A stretch of DNA of 64,000 bases from Paulinella micropora (GCA_009731375.1 BJOX01000164.1:49566-113565), one strand, 5' to 3'; shown: positions 34,819 through 45,062, counted from the first letter of the stretch. Notes: generated by a model not told the origin, from the sequence alone. Numbers and translations are program-made.

Positions 34819-34946
34819 GCGGAGGTAACGGTAAGCGACCAGAATATATATATATATACGCGGAGGTAACGGTAAGCGACCAGACCCTATATATAGAATA
34901 TTATATATATATATATATATACAAATATATATATATATATATATAC

Positions 34947-34990
<44 letters not shown>

Positions 34991-35112
34991 GCTGAGGACG
35001 GCAACGCGGAGGTAACGGTAAACGACCAGACCCTATATATAGAATATTATATTATATATATATGTATTATATTATATTATATTATATTATATTATATTAT
35101 ATAATATATATA
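34440..35112. repeat. (CAGA), (GATA)n and (AT)n with three copies of an exon start
   Basis: (AT)n tracts from 34770 to 35110 are separated by the unit GCGGAGGTAACGGTAAGCGA at about 34815, 34858 and 35005. These are copies of the first 40 bases of the exon at 34704-34760. A copy of its last bases lies at 34619-34640. Confidence 0.8.
34704..34760 (-). CDS. B-box/MYND gene exon ([10 protein letters not shown])
   Basis: Acceptor TATATCTAG, donor GTATGTAT; 57 bases, phase 0 in and out. Reads [19 protein letters not shown]. The donor could also be the first GT (after CCTG), which would break phase with the next exon; the repeat GTATGTAT leaves a phase-0 choice. Confidence 0.65.
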
Positions 35113-35114
35113 TA

Positions 35115-35315
35115 TATATAATTTGTACTTTGCTTGCGTTTACGTTTATATTCTTTAATACCTATATGTGTATGTTTTAAATATTTGGTTTAAATTTATG
35201 TTTATATCTATAGGAATACCTATATATCAATATTAATATTTATGCTTCATATTAATATTATTATTTATATTAGCAGGTGGCAAGTCGGTTGGGGTCGTAC
35301 CTTACGTGACATCTA

Positions 35316-35411
<96 letters not shown>

Positions 35412-35640
35412 GACAACTCGTGGCATCTTGGTTTGAATCGCTACATTATTCACCTATATCTACAATTATATGCAGATCTATATTTATATTTATACTCATG
35501 TTTATGTTCATACTTGTATATACTAGATATAAAACATAAATTGAAACACAAATATTTAAAACATACACATATAGGTATTAAAGAATATAAACGTAAACGC
35601 AAGCAAAGTACAAATTATATATATATATATACATATATAT
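35115..35640. repeat. Large inverted repeat around (CTAT)n
   Basis: About 90 bases at 35120-35213 (GTACTTTGCTTGCGTTTACG...) recur inverted at 35526-35618 (...CGTAAACGCAAGCAAAGTAC). The centre holds (CTAT)n at 35315-35412 and a short unique piece. Confidence 0.75.
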
Positions 35641-35826
35641 GTATATATAATGTTTATGTTTACTTTTGCGTAGTACCCCATGTTACGACTCGTGGCGTTG
35701 TTAAAAAAAATATATATATATTTATATATATATATATATGTATATGTATACATATAGATATAGATATAAATACTTAAAAGTATACATATGTTTATACTTA
35801 TATTTATCTTTTTGGTCGGTTGGCGG

Positions 35827-35862
<36 letters not shown>

Positions 35863-36170
35863 TGTCGTGGAAGGTCGGTCGGCGTGGTATCTTAAGTCAA
35901 ACATAAATATAAATATACATGTAGATACACATAGATATACGTATAGCTTTAGATATAAATACTCCAAAAATACAAGTATAGTTTACCAGGTTGTTACTAT
36001 ACTTGTATTTTTGAAGTATTTATATCTAAAGCTATATGTGTATCTATGTGTATGTCTATATGTATATTTATATTTATGTGTCACGTCGGTTGGGGTCGTA
36101 TCCCAAGTCAAACATAAATATAGACATAAATATAGATATAAATACAGATATAGATATATGAATGGTAGAG
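35640..36170. repeat. AT-rich repeats with a second hairpin
   Basis: 35922-35985 (AGATATAAATACTCCAAAAA...) pairs with 35996-36056 around a 10-15-base loop (TTTACCAGGTTGTT). A module GGTCGGTTGGGGTCGTA-like recurs at about 35285, 35815, 35875 and 36085. Confidence 0.65.
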
Positions 36171-36234
36171 TTGAGACTGAGTTGATTGTATGTTGTACGA
36201 GTTCCTATGTATGACGTTTGCATTGTATGTGTGT

Positions 36235-36589
36235 ATGTGTGTGTGTGTGTGTTTGTGTGTGTGTGTCTGTTGACCAGGTGGTGGAAGGTCGTTGGGTGTC
36301 GTGTGCCATGTTACGACACGTGGCATGTTGGTTCGAATAGCCCTGGGCCGTCGGGCAGGATTGAGGGGAGAAGAGGAGGAGGGGAAAGATGAGGGGAGGG
36401 ATAGGGATGAGTGTGAAGGATCAGGAGGGAGGCGTGTAGAAGAGGAGGTGGAGGGAGTGGAGGAGGAGGAGGTGGTGGTGGTGGTGGAGAAGGAGAAGGA
36501 AGAGGGGGAAGAGGAAGAAGAAGAGGAGGAGGAAGAAGACTTTTTGATACTAGTAGTAGTAGTGGTAGTAGTAGAGGAAGAAGAAGAAG

Positions 36590-36621
<32 letters not shown>

Positions 36622-36654
36622 GAAGTAGTAGAAGTAGTAGTAGTAGTAGTAGAA

Positions 36655-36696
<42 letters not shown>

Positions 36697-36786
36697 GAAG
36701 AAGAGGAAGAGGAAGAGGAAGAGGAAGAAGAAGAAGAAGAAGAAGAAGAAAAAGAAGCAGAAGAAGAAGAAGAAGAAGAAGAAGAA

Positions 36787-36817
<31 letters not shown>

Positions 36818-36880
36818 AAATAGCAGCAGAGGCAGAGGAAGAGGCGGAGGACGAGGAGGGAGAGGGGGAGAAGGAAGTTG
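36235..36880. repeat. (GT)n, (GGA)n, (GAA)n and (AGT)n tracts
   Basis: Purine-rich trinucleotides fill the intron after the B-box exon. On minus the frame stays open as Ser, Thr and Leu codons, so intron retention would extend the protein rather than stop it at once. Confidence 0.85.
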
Positions 36881-36887
36881 GGAGGAC

Positions 36888-36977
36888 AAGGCGGCGATGA
36901 TGGCGGGTCTTCTTGCGGGAGTGGAGGAAAAGCTCGCATTCCGAACAGAAATTCTCGTCGCAGTCTTGGCAGTGCAC
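36888..36977 (-). CDS. B-box exon 2: zinc ligands 3-8
   Basis: Acceptor CTCTCTCCTAG, donor taken as GTCCTCCC; phase 0 both ends, 30 codons. Reads VHCQDCDENFCSECELFLHS, then RKKTRHHRRL. With CDFNEEH of the previous exon it makes the full B-box pattern C-x5-H, C-x2-C, C-x2-C, H-x7-H. The donor is weak; without it the frame runs on for more than 200 Ser-rich codons. Confidence 0.82.
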
Positions 36978-36978
36978 C

Positions 36979-37034
<56 letters not shown>

Positions 37035-37102
37035 CACATGTAGGTAGGCAGGTAGATAAGGCAGGGTAGATCGGGTAGGCAGAGGTAGGTAGAGGTAGCT
37101 AC

Positions 37103-37240
37103 CGCTGCTTGATGCTCCTCGTTGAAGTCACAGGAAACCCTCGACGGCTTATCCCTCTCTTCCCCTTCTTCCGAGACGAACGTCTGGCTTGCTACTTCTT
37201 CCGAAAATAAGATTTGCGGCAGAAAAGACACTTGCTTCAC
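37103..37240 (-). CDS. B-box exon 1: first zinc ligands
   Basis: Acceptor TTTCATAAAG, donor GTAGCTAC; 138 bases, phase 0 both ends. Reads VKQVSFLPQILFSEEVASQT, an acidic stretch (EEGEERDK) and VSCDFNEEHQAA, which holds the first Cys and His of the B-box. Confidence 0.88.
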
Positions 37241-37465
37241 CTTTATGAAATAAACATAGCTTCATACATGCATATACTTAGGTACATGCATATGCATTGA
37301 TATCCCAGCTCAAGAGACGACGACCGTTTATGTATGCATGTATGTACTTAGATGAAAAATTACTTAATAAACACAGTGAGACAAAGACAGACAGATAGAC
37401 AGATAGACAGATTTTGACACACACACACTCACACACACACACACGTAGAGAGAGAGAGCGCACAC

Positions 37466-37538
37466 CTGTTTGACGTCCCTGGCGGAGACCAGTTCGTTCT
37501 CTATCAGCTTAATCCGGTCCAGCTCCAGGTTCAGACTG
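37466..37538 (-). CDS. B-box/MYND gene exon (SLNLELDRIK)
   Basis: Acceptor GTTTGTCCTGAG (or GAGCAG three bases later, same phase), donor GTGTGCGC; phase 2 in, 0 out. Reads SLNLELDRIKLIENELVSAR, then DVKQ; a charged coiled-coil-like helix. Confidence 0.85.
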
Positions 37539-37663
37539 CTCAGGACAAACAAATGTGAAATGACATCAAAAGTAACGGAAAGAAATCATGCAAAATTACG
37601 GTAAGTTTTACACATATTCTATTTTTTTTTTTTTGCTGAGTTGCGCCTTGCACAGTGGCGTAC

Positions 37664-37691
37664 CTTGTGAGCTCGGTGGCTTCGAATTCCT
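37664..37691 (-). CDS. B-box/MYND gene 28-base exon
   Basis: Acceptor CTTAGTCGCAG, donor GTACGCCA; phase 1 in, 2 out. Adds EEFEATELT between DDPSSQ and SLNLELD. It is too short to call alone, but both borders and both phases fit. Confidence 0.68.
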
Positions 37692-37734
37692 CTGCGACTA
37701 AGTACATGACACAACATGGATTTTTTTTTTTTTC

Positions 37735-37984
37735 NNNNNNNNNNNNNNNNNNNNNNNNNNNNNNNNNNNNNNNNNNNNNNNNNNNNNNNNNNNNNNNNNN
37801 NNNNNNNNNNNNNNNNNNNNNNNNNNNNNNNNNNNNNNNNNNNNNNNNNNNNNNNNNNNNNNNNNNNNNNNNNNNNNNNNNNNNNNNNNNNNNNNNNNNN
37901 NNNNNNNNNNNNNNNNNNNNNNNNNNNNNNNNNNNNNNNNNNNNNNNNNNNNNNNNNNNNNNNNNNNNNNNNNNNNNNNNNNNN

Positions 37985-38032
<48 letters not shown>

Positions 38033-38070
38033 AAAAAAAAAGAAAAAAAAGAAAAAAGAAAGAAAAAAAT
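37735..38070. other. Gap and A-run
   Basis: A gap of 250 bases between a T-run and about 90 As. An exon inside the gap cannot be excluded, though the phases of the flanking exons already match. Confidence 0.9.
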
Positions 38071-38227
38071 AAAAAGTTCAGGTAAATTCCCGGAAAATCA
38101 CCGCAAACACCGTGAAAATTCGCGAACTTAGTTGGAAGGAAGAAAACATCGAGTGAATTTAATTTTCCCGGAAAGATCCACCGCGAACACCGGCAAAAAT
38201 TCGCTGAAATTCGCTAAAATTCGCTAC

Positions 38228-38294
38228 CTTGGCTAGAGGGGTCGTCCCCCATACGCGATGGCACCAGACCCTCTCTGCGCTGTGCCTCCACCAC
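38228..38294 (-). CDS. B-box/MYND gene exon (VVEAQRREGL)
   Basis: Acceptor CTTACTGACAG, donor GTAGCGAA; 67 bases, phase 0 in, 1 out. Reads VVEAQRREGLVPSRMGDDPS, then SQ. Confidence 0.85.
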
Positions 38295-38299
38295 CTGTC

Positions 38300-38347
38300 A
38301 GTAAGTAAGTACGTAAGTAAGTAAGTGAGTAAATAAGTAAGTAAGTG

Positions 38348-38381
<34 letters not shown>

Positions 38382-38587
38382 GGTAAGTAAAGTAAAAGTA
38401 AAAGTAAAAGTAAAAGTAAAAAAAGTAAAAGTAAAAGCAAAAGTAAAAGTTTAAGTAAAAGTAAAAGTAAAAGTAAAAGTTAAAATTTCAGTTCCAGTTT
38501 GAGTTTGAGTTTCAGTTTCAGTCAAAGCAAGGAGAAGCAAGGAAGTAAGTAAGTAAGGAAGCAAAGAAATAAGCAAGTAAGTAAGTT

Positions 38588-38649
<62 letters not shown>

Positions 38650-38830
38650 GAACTGCCGCAGCATGGCCCAGCCACGCAATGCACGGGTCAAGCCACCGCG
38701 GACAAGTAAGTAAGTAAGTAAGTAAGTAAGTGAGTAGTAAGTAAGTAAGTAAGTAAGGACCTGTCGCAGCATGGCCCAGCCACGCAATGCACGCGTCAAG
38801 CCACCGCGGACAAGCAAGTAAGTAAGTAAG

Positions 38831-38885
<55 letters not shown>

Positions 38886-38888
38886 GAC
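38300..38888 (-). repeat. (GTAA)n with two copies of the ALRGWAMLRQ exon
   Basis: GTAA and AAAGTA arrays. At 38651-38703 and 38761-38812 a 52-bp block repeats the 3' half of the exon at 38889-38998. The first copy has lost the GT donor (GTTCC for GGTCC); neither has an AG acceptor. They look like dead exon copies. Confidence 0.82.
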
Positions 38889-38998
38889 CTGTCGCAGCAT
38901 GGCCCAGCCACGCAATGCACGGGTCAAGCCACCGCGGACATGCTCGTCGCCGAAGCAGGGGGTGGCGTCCATATGACAGCACGAAGCCGGACGAGAGC
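38889..38998 (-). CDS. B-box/MYND gene exon (GLTRALRGWA)
   Basis: Acceptor CACCCACCTAG, donor GTCCTTAC; 110 bases, phase 1 in, 0 out. Reads SRPASCCHMDATPCFGDEHV, then RGGLTRALRGWAMLRQ. The Cys/His-rich start may be structural. Confidence 0.82.
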
Positions 38999-38999
38999 C

Positions 39000-39060
39000 T
39001 AGGTGGGTGGATGGGTGGATGGATGGATGGATGGAAAGATAGATAGATAGATAGGTAGTG

Positions 39061-39094
<34 letters not shown>

Positions 39095-39131
39095 GTAGGT
39101 AGGTAGGTAGGTAGGTAGGTAGGTAGGTAGG

Positions 39132-39165
<34 letters not shown>

Positions 39166-39174
39166 TAGATAGAT

Positions 39175-39242
<68 letters not shown>

Positions 39243-39274
39243 GTAGGTAGATAGATAGGTAGATAGGTGGGGGG

Positions 39275-39313
<39 letters not shown>

Positions 39314-39317
39314 GTAC
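39000..39317. repeat. (GATA)n and (GGTA)n arrays
   Basis: Tetramer arrays fill the intron. Tyr, Leu and Ser ORFs are artefacts. Confidence 0.9.
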
Positions 39318-39396
39318 CCATGCACACCATACAGGTAGTACGGGACGCTTGTTCGAGCCAAGCGCGTAAATTAGAGAGGGATACTACGTCGGCAAG
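39318..39396 (-). CDS. B-box/MYND gene exon ([10 protein letters not shown])
   Basis: Acceptor TTACCTTAG; donor either GTACCTAT (39318) or GTATGGTG (39333), both giving phase 1 out; phase 0 in. Reads [20 protein letters not shown]. It links the exon at 41419-41522 to 38889-38998 in frame. Confidence 0.65.
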
Positions 39397-39397
39397 C

Positions 39398-39855
39398 TAA
39401 GGTAAGGTAAGGTAAGGTAAGGTAAAGAAAGGTAAGGTAAGGTAAGGTAAGATAAGGTAAGGTAAGGAAAGGTAAGGTAAGGTAAGGTAAGGTAAGCTTG
39501 TTCGAGCCAAGCGCGCAAATTAGAGAGGGATACTACGTCGGCAAGCTAAGGTAAGGTAAGATAAGGTAAGGTAAGGTAAGGTAAGGTAAGGTAAGGTAAG
39601 CTTGTTCGAGCCAACCGCGCAAATTAGAGAGGGATACTACGTCGGCAAGCTAAGCTAAGGTAAGGTAAGGTAAGGTAAGGTTAGAGGTAAGGTAAGGTAA
39701 GGTAAGGAAAGGTAAGGAAAGGTAAGGTAAGGTAATGTAAGGTAAGATAAGGTAAGGTAAAGAAAGGTAAGGTAAGGTAAGGTAAGGTAGGGTAAGATAA
39801 GGCAAGGTAAAGAAAGGTAAGGTAAGGTAAGGTAAGGTAAGGTAAGGAAGAAGGT
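39398..39855 (-). repeat. (GGTAA)n with two copies of the [10 protein letters not shown] exon
   Basis: Copies of the first 50 bases of that exon at about 39496-39547 and 39600-39652 sit in GGTAA pentamers. More diverged relics (LADVMSLAYL, VVSLELVT) appear near 40436 and 40735. Confidence 0.78.
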
Positions 39856-39977
39856 ACACACAAGAAGAACACACACATATTTTCCAATGTGACATTATAA
39901 ATACATGAAGAGAACGCACACATATACACAAATACACAAGCAAGGCGTGACAAACATACATACATACATACATATCT

Positions 39978-40122
39978 TTGGTAAAAGATTTTTACTTGCT
40001 TACATTTTTTTTCTTCTATATTACTTGTATGTCTACATATTATTATACTGGTAAAAGATTTTTACTTGCTTACATTTTTTTTTCTTATATATTACTTGTA
40101 TGTCTACATATTATTATACTCG
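39978..40122 (+). repeat. 72-bp tandem duplication
   Basis: GGTAAAAGATTTTTACTTGC followed by about 50 bases occurs twice in a row (about 39979 and 40051) with only a few differences. Confidence 0.75.
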
Positions 40123-40129
40123 TTCGTAC

Positions 40130-40153
40130 ACAAATAAACAGTATGTATGTATG

Positions 40154-40187
<34 letters not shown>

Positions 40188-40602
40188 AAATTTATTTATA
40201 TATATTTTTATGTAGTAAAAATATGGACTATGTGCTTAATATGTCTTAATCTCTCTTAGTGTGCTTAGTTTGTTGATTTTTAGAAAACCTTCGTCGGTTT
40301 TTACAAGGGTTGGACACTTTTTTGTATATGTCTAATGTTGGTTTTCTACATTTTAACGGCTTGTTTTATACTTTGCGGTTGGACCTGTCTATACAACATA
40401 AATGATCATATATATATACAAGTAAGCGAGAGACATCACGTCGGCCAGCTACACAAGAAGAAATACACACACATATTTCCAATGTGAATATGTAAATATA
40501 TGAACAGAACGCACACAAAAGAACACAAACATATTTTCAATGTGACTATATAAATGTATGAACAGAACGCACACAAGAATAACACACACATATTTTCAAT
40601 GT

Positions 40603-40658
<56 letters not shown>

Positions 40659-40672
40659 GAACAGAACGCACA

Positions 40673-40709
<37 letters not shown>

Positions 40710-41265
40710 ACACACACACACACAAGCAAGGGAGTGACAAGTTCGAGAGACACCACCTTCCTCTTTCTCCCTCCCTCTCTCCCTAAGGTAAGGTAGGTAA
40801 GGTAGGCAAGGTAGGTAAGGTAGGTAAGGTAGGAAGGTAGGTAAGGTAGGTAAGGTAGGTAAGGTAGGTAAGGTAAGTGTCGGCCAACTACACACAAGAA
40901 GAAACACACACAAATATTTTCAATGTGACTATTATAAATATATGAAGTGAACGCACACGTACACACACATACAGAAGCAAGGGTGCGTGTGTATATTGTT
41001 ACATGTACATATCTCTCTGGACACACAACAGCATGCAGATAAATATCCCCTCGTGTGTGTATGTATGTATGTAGGTATGTGTAAGTATGTATGTGTGTGT
41101 GTGTGTGTGTTTGTGTGTGTGATGCTTATATTTGTTTTCATATTTGATGCTTTAATAGTATATCCAGTTGCTGTTGTGTGTGTGTGTGTGTGTGTTTGTG
41201 TGTGTAATGCTTATATTTGTTTTTCATATTTGATGCTTTAACAGTATATCCAGTTGCTTGTCAAC
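40130..41265. repeat. (AT)n, (CA)n, (GGTAA)n and (GT)n intron
   Basis: Includes a 57-bp duplicated block (ATGCTTATATTTGTTTTCAT) at about 41121 and 41207, between (GT)n tracts. No exon with acceptable borders seen. Confidence 0.7.
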
Positions 41266-41418
41266 ACAAATTTTGGCAAAAAAAAAAACATATCTTGTGG
41301 TGAAAAGACTAGAAAAGAATTCCGGCCACCCAAAGTTTTGTGCAAAAACAACGTATTCTGCGGTGAAAAATCACTGGCCGAAATATTTCCTGGCCGAAAT
41401 TTTTCACTCGTCCTTTAC

Positions 41419-41522
41419 CTGCGTGCTGTTGTGAGCGGACAGCGTCCCTGAGTGCCTAGGCTGCTTGTCCAGTGATATGCGCTCCGGCTGCTGCTCACGC
41501 AGGGGGAGAGACTTGCGAGCAC
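41419..41522 (-). CDS. B-box/MYND gene exon (ARKSLPLREQ)
   Basis: Acceptor ATATTGGTAG, donor GTAAAGGA; 104 bases, phase 1 in, 0 out. Reads ARKSLPLREQQPERISLDKQ, then PRHSGTLSAHNSTQ. A diverged copy of its 5' part, with a C-run, lies at 43256-43296. Confidence 0.8.
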
Positions 41523-41559
41523 CTACCAATATACACAAATATGTTTGTGAAAATAAATA

Positions 41560-41631
41560 AATAAATTAATTAATTAATTAATAATAATAATAATGATGAT
41601 GATGATGATGATGATGATGATAATAATAATA
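41560..41631. repeat. (TTAA), (GAT)n and (AAT)n
   Basis: Short array that forms the tail side of the SINE-like repeat at 41632. Confidence 0.85.
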
Positions 41632-42048
41632 ATATACTTCCTCTAAGGCATACTGATGCAGCTGATGGCACGATCCGTTTCCGGACATGAGCCTACATGC
41701 CCTTGTTCGAGGTGCTCCATCCCCACCTAGTCAGTCTCTCGACTGATTATAGGGGCCACCGATGGAGCTCCTGAGGGCAAGACTACACTAAGCCGAGGTT
41801 ATTCCGCAGTCCCAACAACCTCTTGCAAAACGTTGCCGCATGTGCAAGTGCGTACACCAAGCATGGTTGCTAGAACTACCTCAAAACCCCACCCATAACA
41901 ATTTGGTATCCGCTGGGTCCACGGGCTATCAACCGGCATAGCGGAGTTTAAGATCTTCGACAGGCGCCCAACGACCCTCCTCCCCAGCATCATCCACCAA
42001 ATGGTTTTGAGTTGGCATCACAGTTTAACGCCGTAAGGCCATTGGGCT
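41632..42048 (-). mobile_element. SINE-like repeat, family B, longest copy
   Basis: About 417 bp, nearly identical to 1-419. The sense-strand 3' end reads TGTAGGCTCATGTCCGGAAA, then GCATCAGTATGCC and GAGGAAG before (ATT)n, close to the LINE 3' end. No ORF of substance; no convincing tRNA head was identified. Confidence 0.8.
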
Positions 42049-42133
42049 GGAGCTCTGATAAACAAGCGTGACTAAGTTTTTATCATCAGGTGTTACCCTC
42101 AAATACATCACAGTCAACACTCCGAGAAGAAAG

Positions 42134-42189
42134 ATATACTTCCTCTAAGGCATACTGATGCAGCTGATGGCACGATCCGTTTCCGGACA

Positions 42190-42241
<52 letters not shown>

Positions 42242-42244
42242 CCC

Positions 42245-42282
<38 letters not shown>

Positions 42283-42300
42283 CATAATCATAATCATAAC

Positions 42301-42338
<38 letters not shown>

Positions 42339-42597
42339 TAATAATAATAATAATAATAATACTATATCTGAGGCGTACTGATGCAGCTAATGGCATATCC
42401 TCAACGGACATAAGCCTCCAATACCCTTGTTCGAGGTCCTCCACCCCCCCGTGTCAGTCTCTCGCCTGATGATCGGGGCCACCGATGGAGCTCCTGAGGG
42501 CAAGACTGCACTAAGCCGAGGTTATTCCGCAGTCCCAGCAACCTCTTGCAAGACGTCACCGAATGTGCAAGTGCATACACCAAGCGCGGTTGCTAGA
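42134..42597 (-). repeat. Two further family B copies with (AAT)n
   Basis: 42134-42192 is a 3'-end fragment; (AAT)n and a CCCC interruption follow; 42360-42597 is a diverged copy (ACTATATCTGAGGCGTACTG start) cut by the gap 42598-42835. Confidence 0.78.
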
Positions 42598-42835
42598 NNN
42601 NNNNNNNNNNNNNNNNNNNNNNNNNNNNNNNNNNNNNNNNNNNNNNNNNNNNNNNNNNNNNNNNNNNNNNNNNNNNNNNNNNNNNNNNNNNNNNNNNNNN
42701 NNNNNNNNNNNNNNNNNNNNNNNNNNNNNNNNNNNNNNNNNNNNNNNNNNNNNNNNNNNNNNNNNNNNNNNNNNNNNNNNNNNNNNNNNNNNNNNNNNNN
42801 NNNNNNNNNNNNNNNNNNNNNNNNNNNNNNNNNNN

Positions 42836-42901
<66 letters not shown>

Positions 42902-42902
<1 letters not shown>

Positions 42903-43134
42903 GTGCTTCTCTGTCAATGGCTGATGCAAATCTGCACATGCGCCTCCATCGTCTCACCAGTGAGGGGAGTACGAAGAATTGACGATAGGCTCTAATGACA
43001 CCCCCGCACGGGCAGTTCCAACACTTCCAGACGGACCGGTATGTTCAATGAAAATACTGGTGGCACCGACGGGAATCGAACTGGCGACAGGGCCCAGATG
43101 GTAGAACTTGACCACTGGGCTATCACGGTGTCCA
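42902..43134 (-). mobile_element. SINE family A, full copy
   Basis: A 233-bp copy with (AAT)n on both sides. On minus: tRNA-like head (GGACACCGTGATAGCCCAGT, box B GTTCGATTCCC), central body (CCGGTCCGTCTGGAAGTGTT), tail ending GACAGAGAAGCACT and (ATT)n. Confidence 0.88.
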
Positions 43135-43141
43135 AATAATA

Positions 43142-43206
<65 letters not shown>

Positions 43207-43255
43207 ACAAATAAATAAATGTTTGAAAATGTATTTTAAACAAGGTCTGCCGCAG

Positions 43256-43296
43256 CTGCTCGCGAAGACGGGGGGGGGGGACTTGCGAGCACCTGC
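43256..43296 (-). pseudogene. Diverged copy of exon 41419-41522
   Basis: GGTGCTCGCAAGTC, then a C-run and CGCGAGCAGCTGCGGCAGAC on minus match the start of the ARKSLPLREQQP exon, and the upstream intron side also matches. No donor; length change in the C-run. Confidence 0.55.
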
Positions 43297-43407
43297 CAGG
43301 TAGGGCAGTATTTACACATATGTTTATGGGAAAAAAAAAAACAATGAACAAATAATATAAATGTTTGAAAATGTATTTTCTAAAATTTAGATATAATATA
43401 TATATAC

Positions 43408-43414
<7 letters not shown>

Positions 43415-43438
<24 letters not shown>

Positions 43439-43450
43439 AAGAGAGAGAGA

Positions 43451-43527
<77 letters not shown>

Positions 43528-43729
43528 GGGGAAAGNNNNNNNNNNNNNNNNNNNNNNNNNNNNNNNNNNNNNNNNNNNNNNNNNNNNNNNNNNNNNNNNN
43601 NNNNNNNNNNNNNNNNNNNNNNNNNNNNNNNNNNNNNNNNNNNNNNNNNNNNNNNNNNNNNNNNNNNNNNNNNNNNNNNNNNNNNNNNNNNNNNNNNNNN
43701 NNNNNNNNGGGGGGGGGGAGGAGGGGAGG

Positions 43730-43766
<37 letters not shown>
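43415..43766. repeat. (GA)n with gap
   Basis: (GA)n on both sides of the gap 43536-43708, with a G-run. Intron. Confidence 0.9.
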
Positions 43767-43770
<4 letters not shown>

Positions 43771-44155
43771 TATCACACATACATGGAGCATACATATGCA
43801 CAATACATTTGTAGACTGTGCGAGCGAGTCGGGCTGCCTGATGTGCACAACCGTGAAGAGCAGCAGAGCTATATTACACGTCATACATATACATAATTCA
43901 TGAAAATATAAGCCTACACGACCATATACATACACATATACATAGAAATACAGAGAAACACATGTATGCCATATGAACAGGTATCTTTTTATATACATTA
44001 TATTATAGTTATTAAAATTAATATTTTTGCTTAGATATATTGCGCGGTGATATATATTATTATTTTATGTTATGGATATATGCTATTGTAAAGGTGTAGT
44101 CGTTTATGTGTGGCGCCCCCCCCCCCCCCCCTTTTTTTTTTTTTTNNNNNNNNNN

Positions 44156-44294
44156 GCGTTGCTAGCGAGAGAGTGGCGGGTCTCTGCCGCAGCTACTAGG
44201 AGCAGTGCGGCATCCTCAGCATCGCCTCGACACGCATGCCACAGCGCGTTCTGCAGCGGCAGCTGCGAATACTTGTGGCGATTTTCCAACGTAT
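44156..44294 (-). CDS. B-box/MYND gene exon, ankyrin-like
   Basis: Acceptor CCTCTTGTCTAG; phase 1 in; the 3' end runs into the gap 44146-44155. Reads TLENRHKYSQLPLQNALWHA, then CRGDAEDAALLLVAAAETRH. The LPL.NALWHA.RGD...ALLL pattern looks like an ankyrin repeat, but there is only one clear unit. Confidence 0.72.
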
Positions 44295-44299
44295 CTAGA

Positions 44300-44486
44300 C
44301 AAGAGGGCAGGTAAGCAGGTCGGGTAGGCAGGTAGGCAGGTAGGTAGGGTCGGTAAGGGTAGGTAGGTAGCTAGCTAGCTAGGTAGGTAGGTAGGTAGGT
44401 AGACATGACCCAGACATAACATTATTTGTATTACAGAGATATAAGGTCCAACGAGGTAGATGTAATAGAAACCAACAAACGAGACG

Positions 44487-44576
<90 letters not shown>

Positions 44577-44580
44577 TAAG
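44300..44580. repeat. (GGTA)n and (GA)n
   Basis: Tetramer and dinucleotide arrays in the intron. Confidence 0.88.
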
Positions 44581-44581
44581 T

Positions 44582-45062
44582 TTCCGGTAAACTACCGCAA
44601 ATACCGCGAAATCATCAGGAAAATGTGGTATGTTTTCGATAAAACCGGAAAATTTGGTATGTTTTTCGGCAAAGTGCCGGCAACACCGGAAATTTCCGGG
44701 AGAAATTTCCGCCTTAAGTTGAAAGATAGATAGACAGACATCTAGATGTAATGATAACATCTTGCACTAGACTCACCCGCATCTTTTACTGACTGCGGTT
44801 GAAGGACAAGAACAGCTGTTATATGCAAAACTCTCGAAAATCTGGCAAGGTTAGGGTTTTCGGGAAACCGCCAATAGTATATTATGCGGCAAGCCACAAA
44901 TTCGACGTATTTTGCGGGCGAGCCGGGCCGGCGAGCCCGAAGACCCGGTGAGCCCGCAAAACACGTCAAATTTGGCGGGCCGCACATGTAGTTTTATCGG
45001 TAACCTGACCATGTTATGTGGAGGTGACCGATAAAATGTGGTAAGTTTCCGGGCCAAACTCC
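44582..45062. repeat. GGAAATTTCC-rich intron repeat
   Basis: Repeated motifs such as TTTCCGGTAAACTACCGCAA, CCGGAAATTTCCGGG and a GC-rich imperfect palindrome (GCGGGCGAGCCGGGCCGGCG...). Similar motifs occur at 38075-38220 and 57805-57915. A 16-base microexon (44777-44792) and a 19-base exon (LPIKLH) could bridge phases here, but both are too speculative to call. Confidence 0.55.

Noticed and set aside
44777-44792. 16-base microexon (SVKDA) and 44985-45020 exon (LPIKLH)
   Set aside because: Together they would repair the phase before the ankyrin-like exon, but such short pieces can be found by chance and they lie in a repeat.
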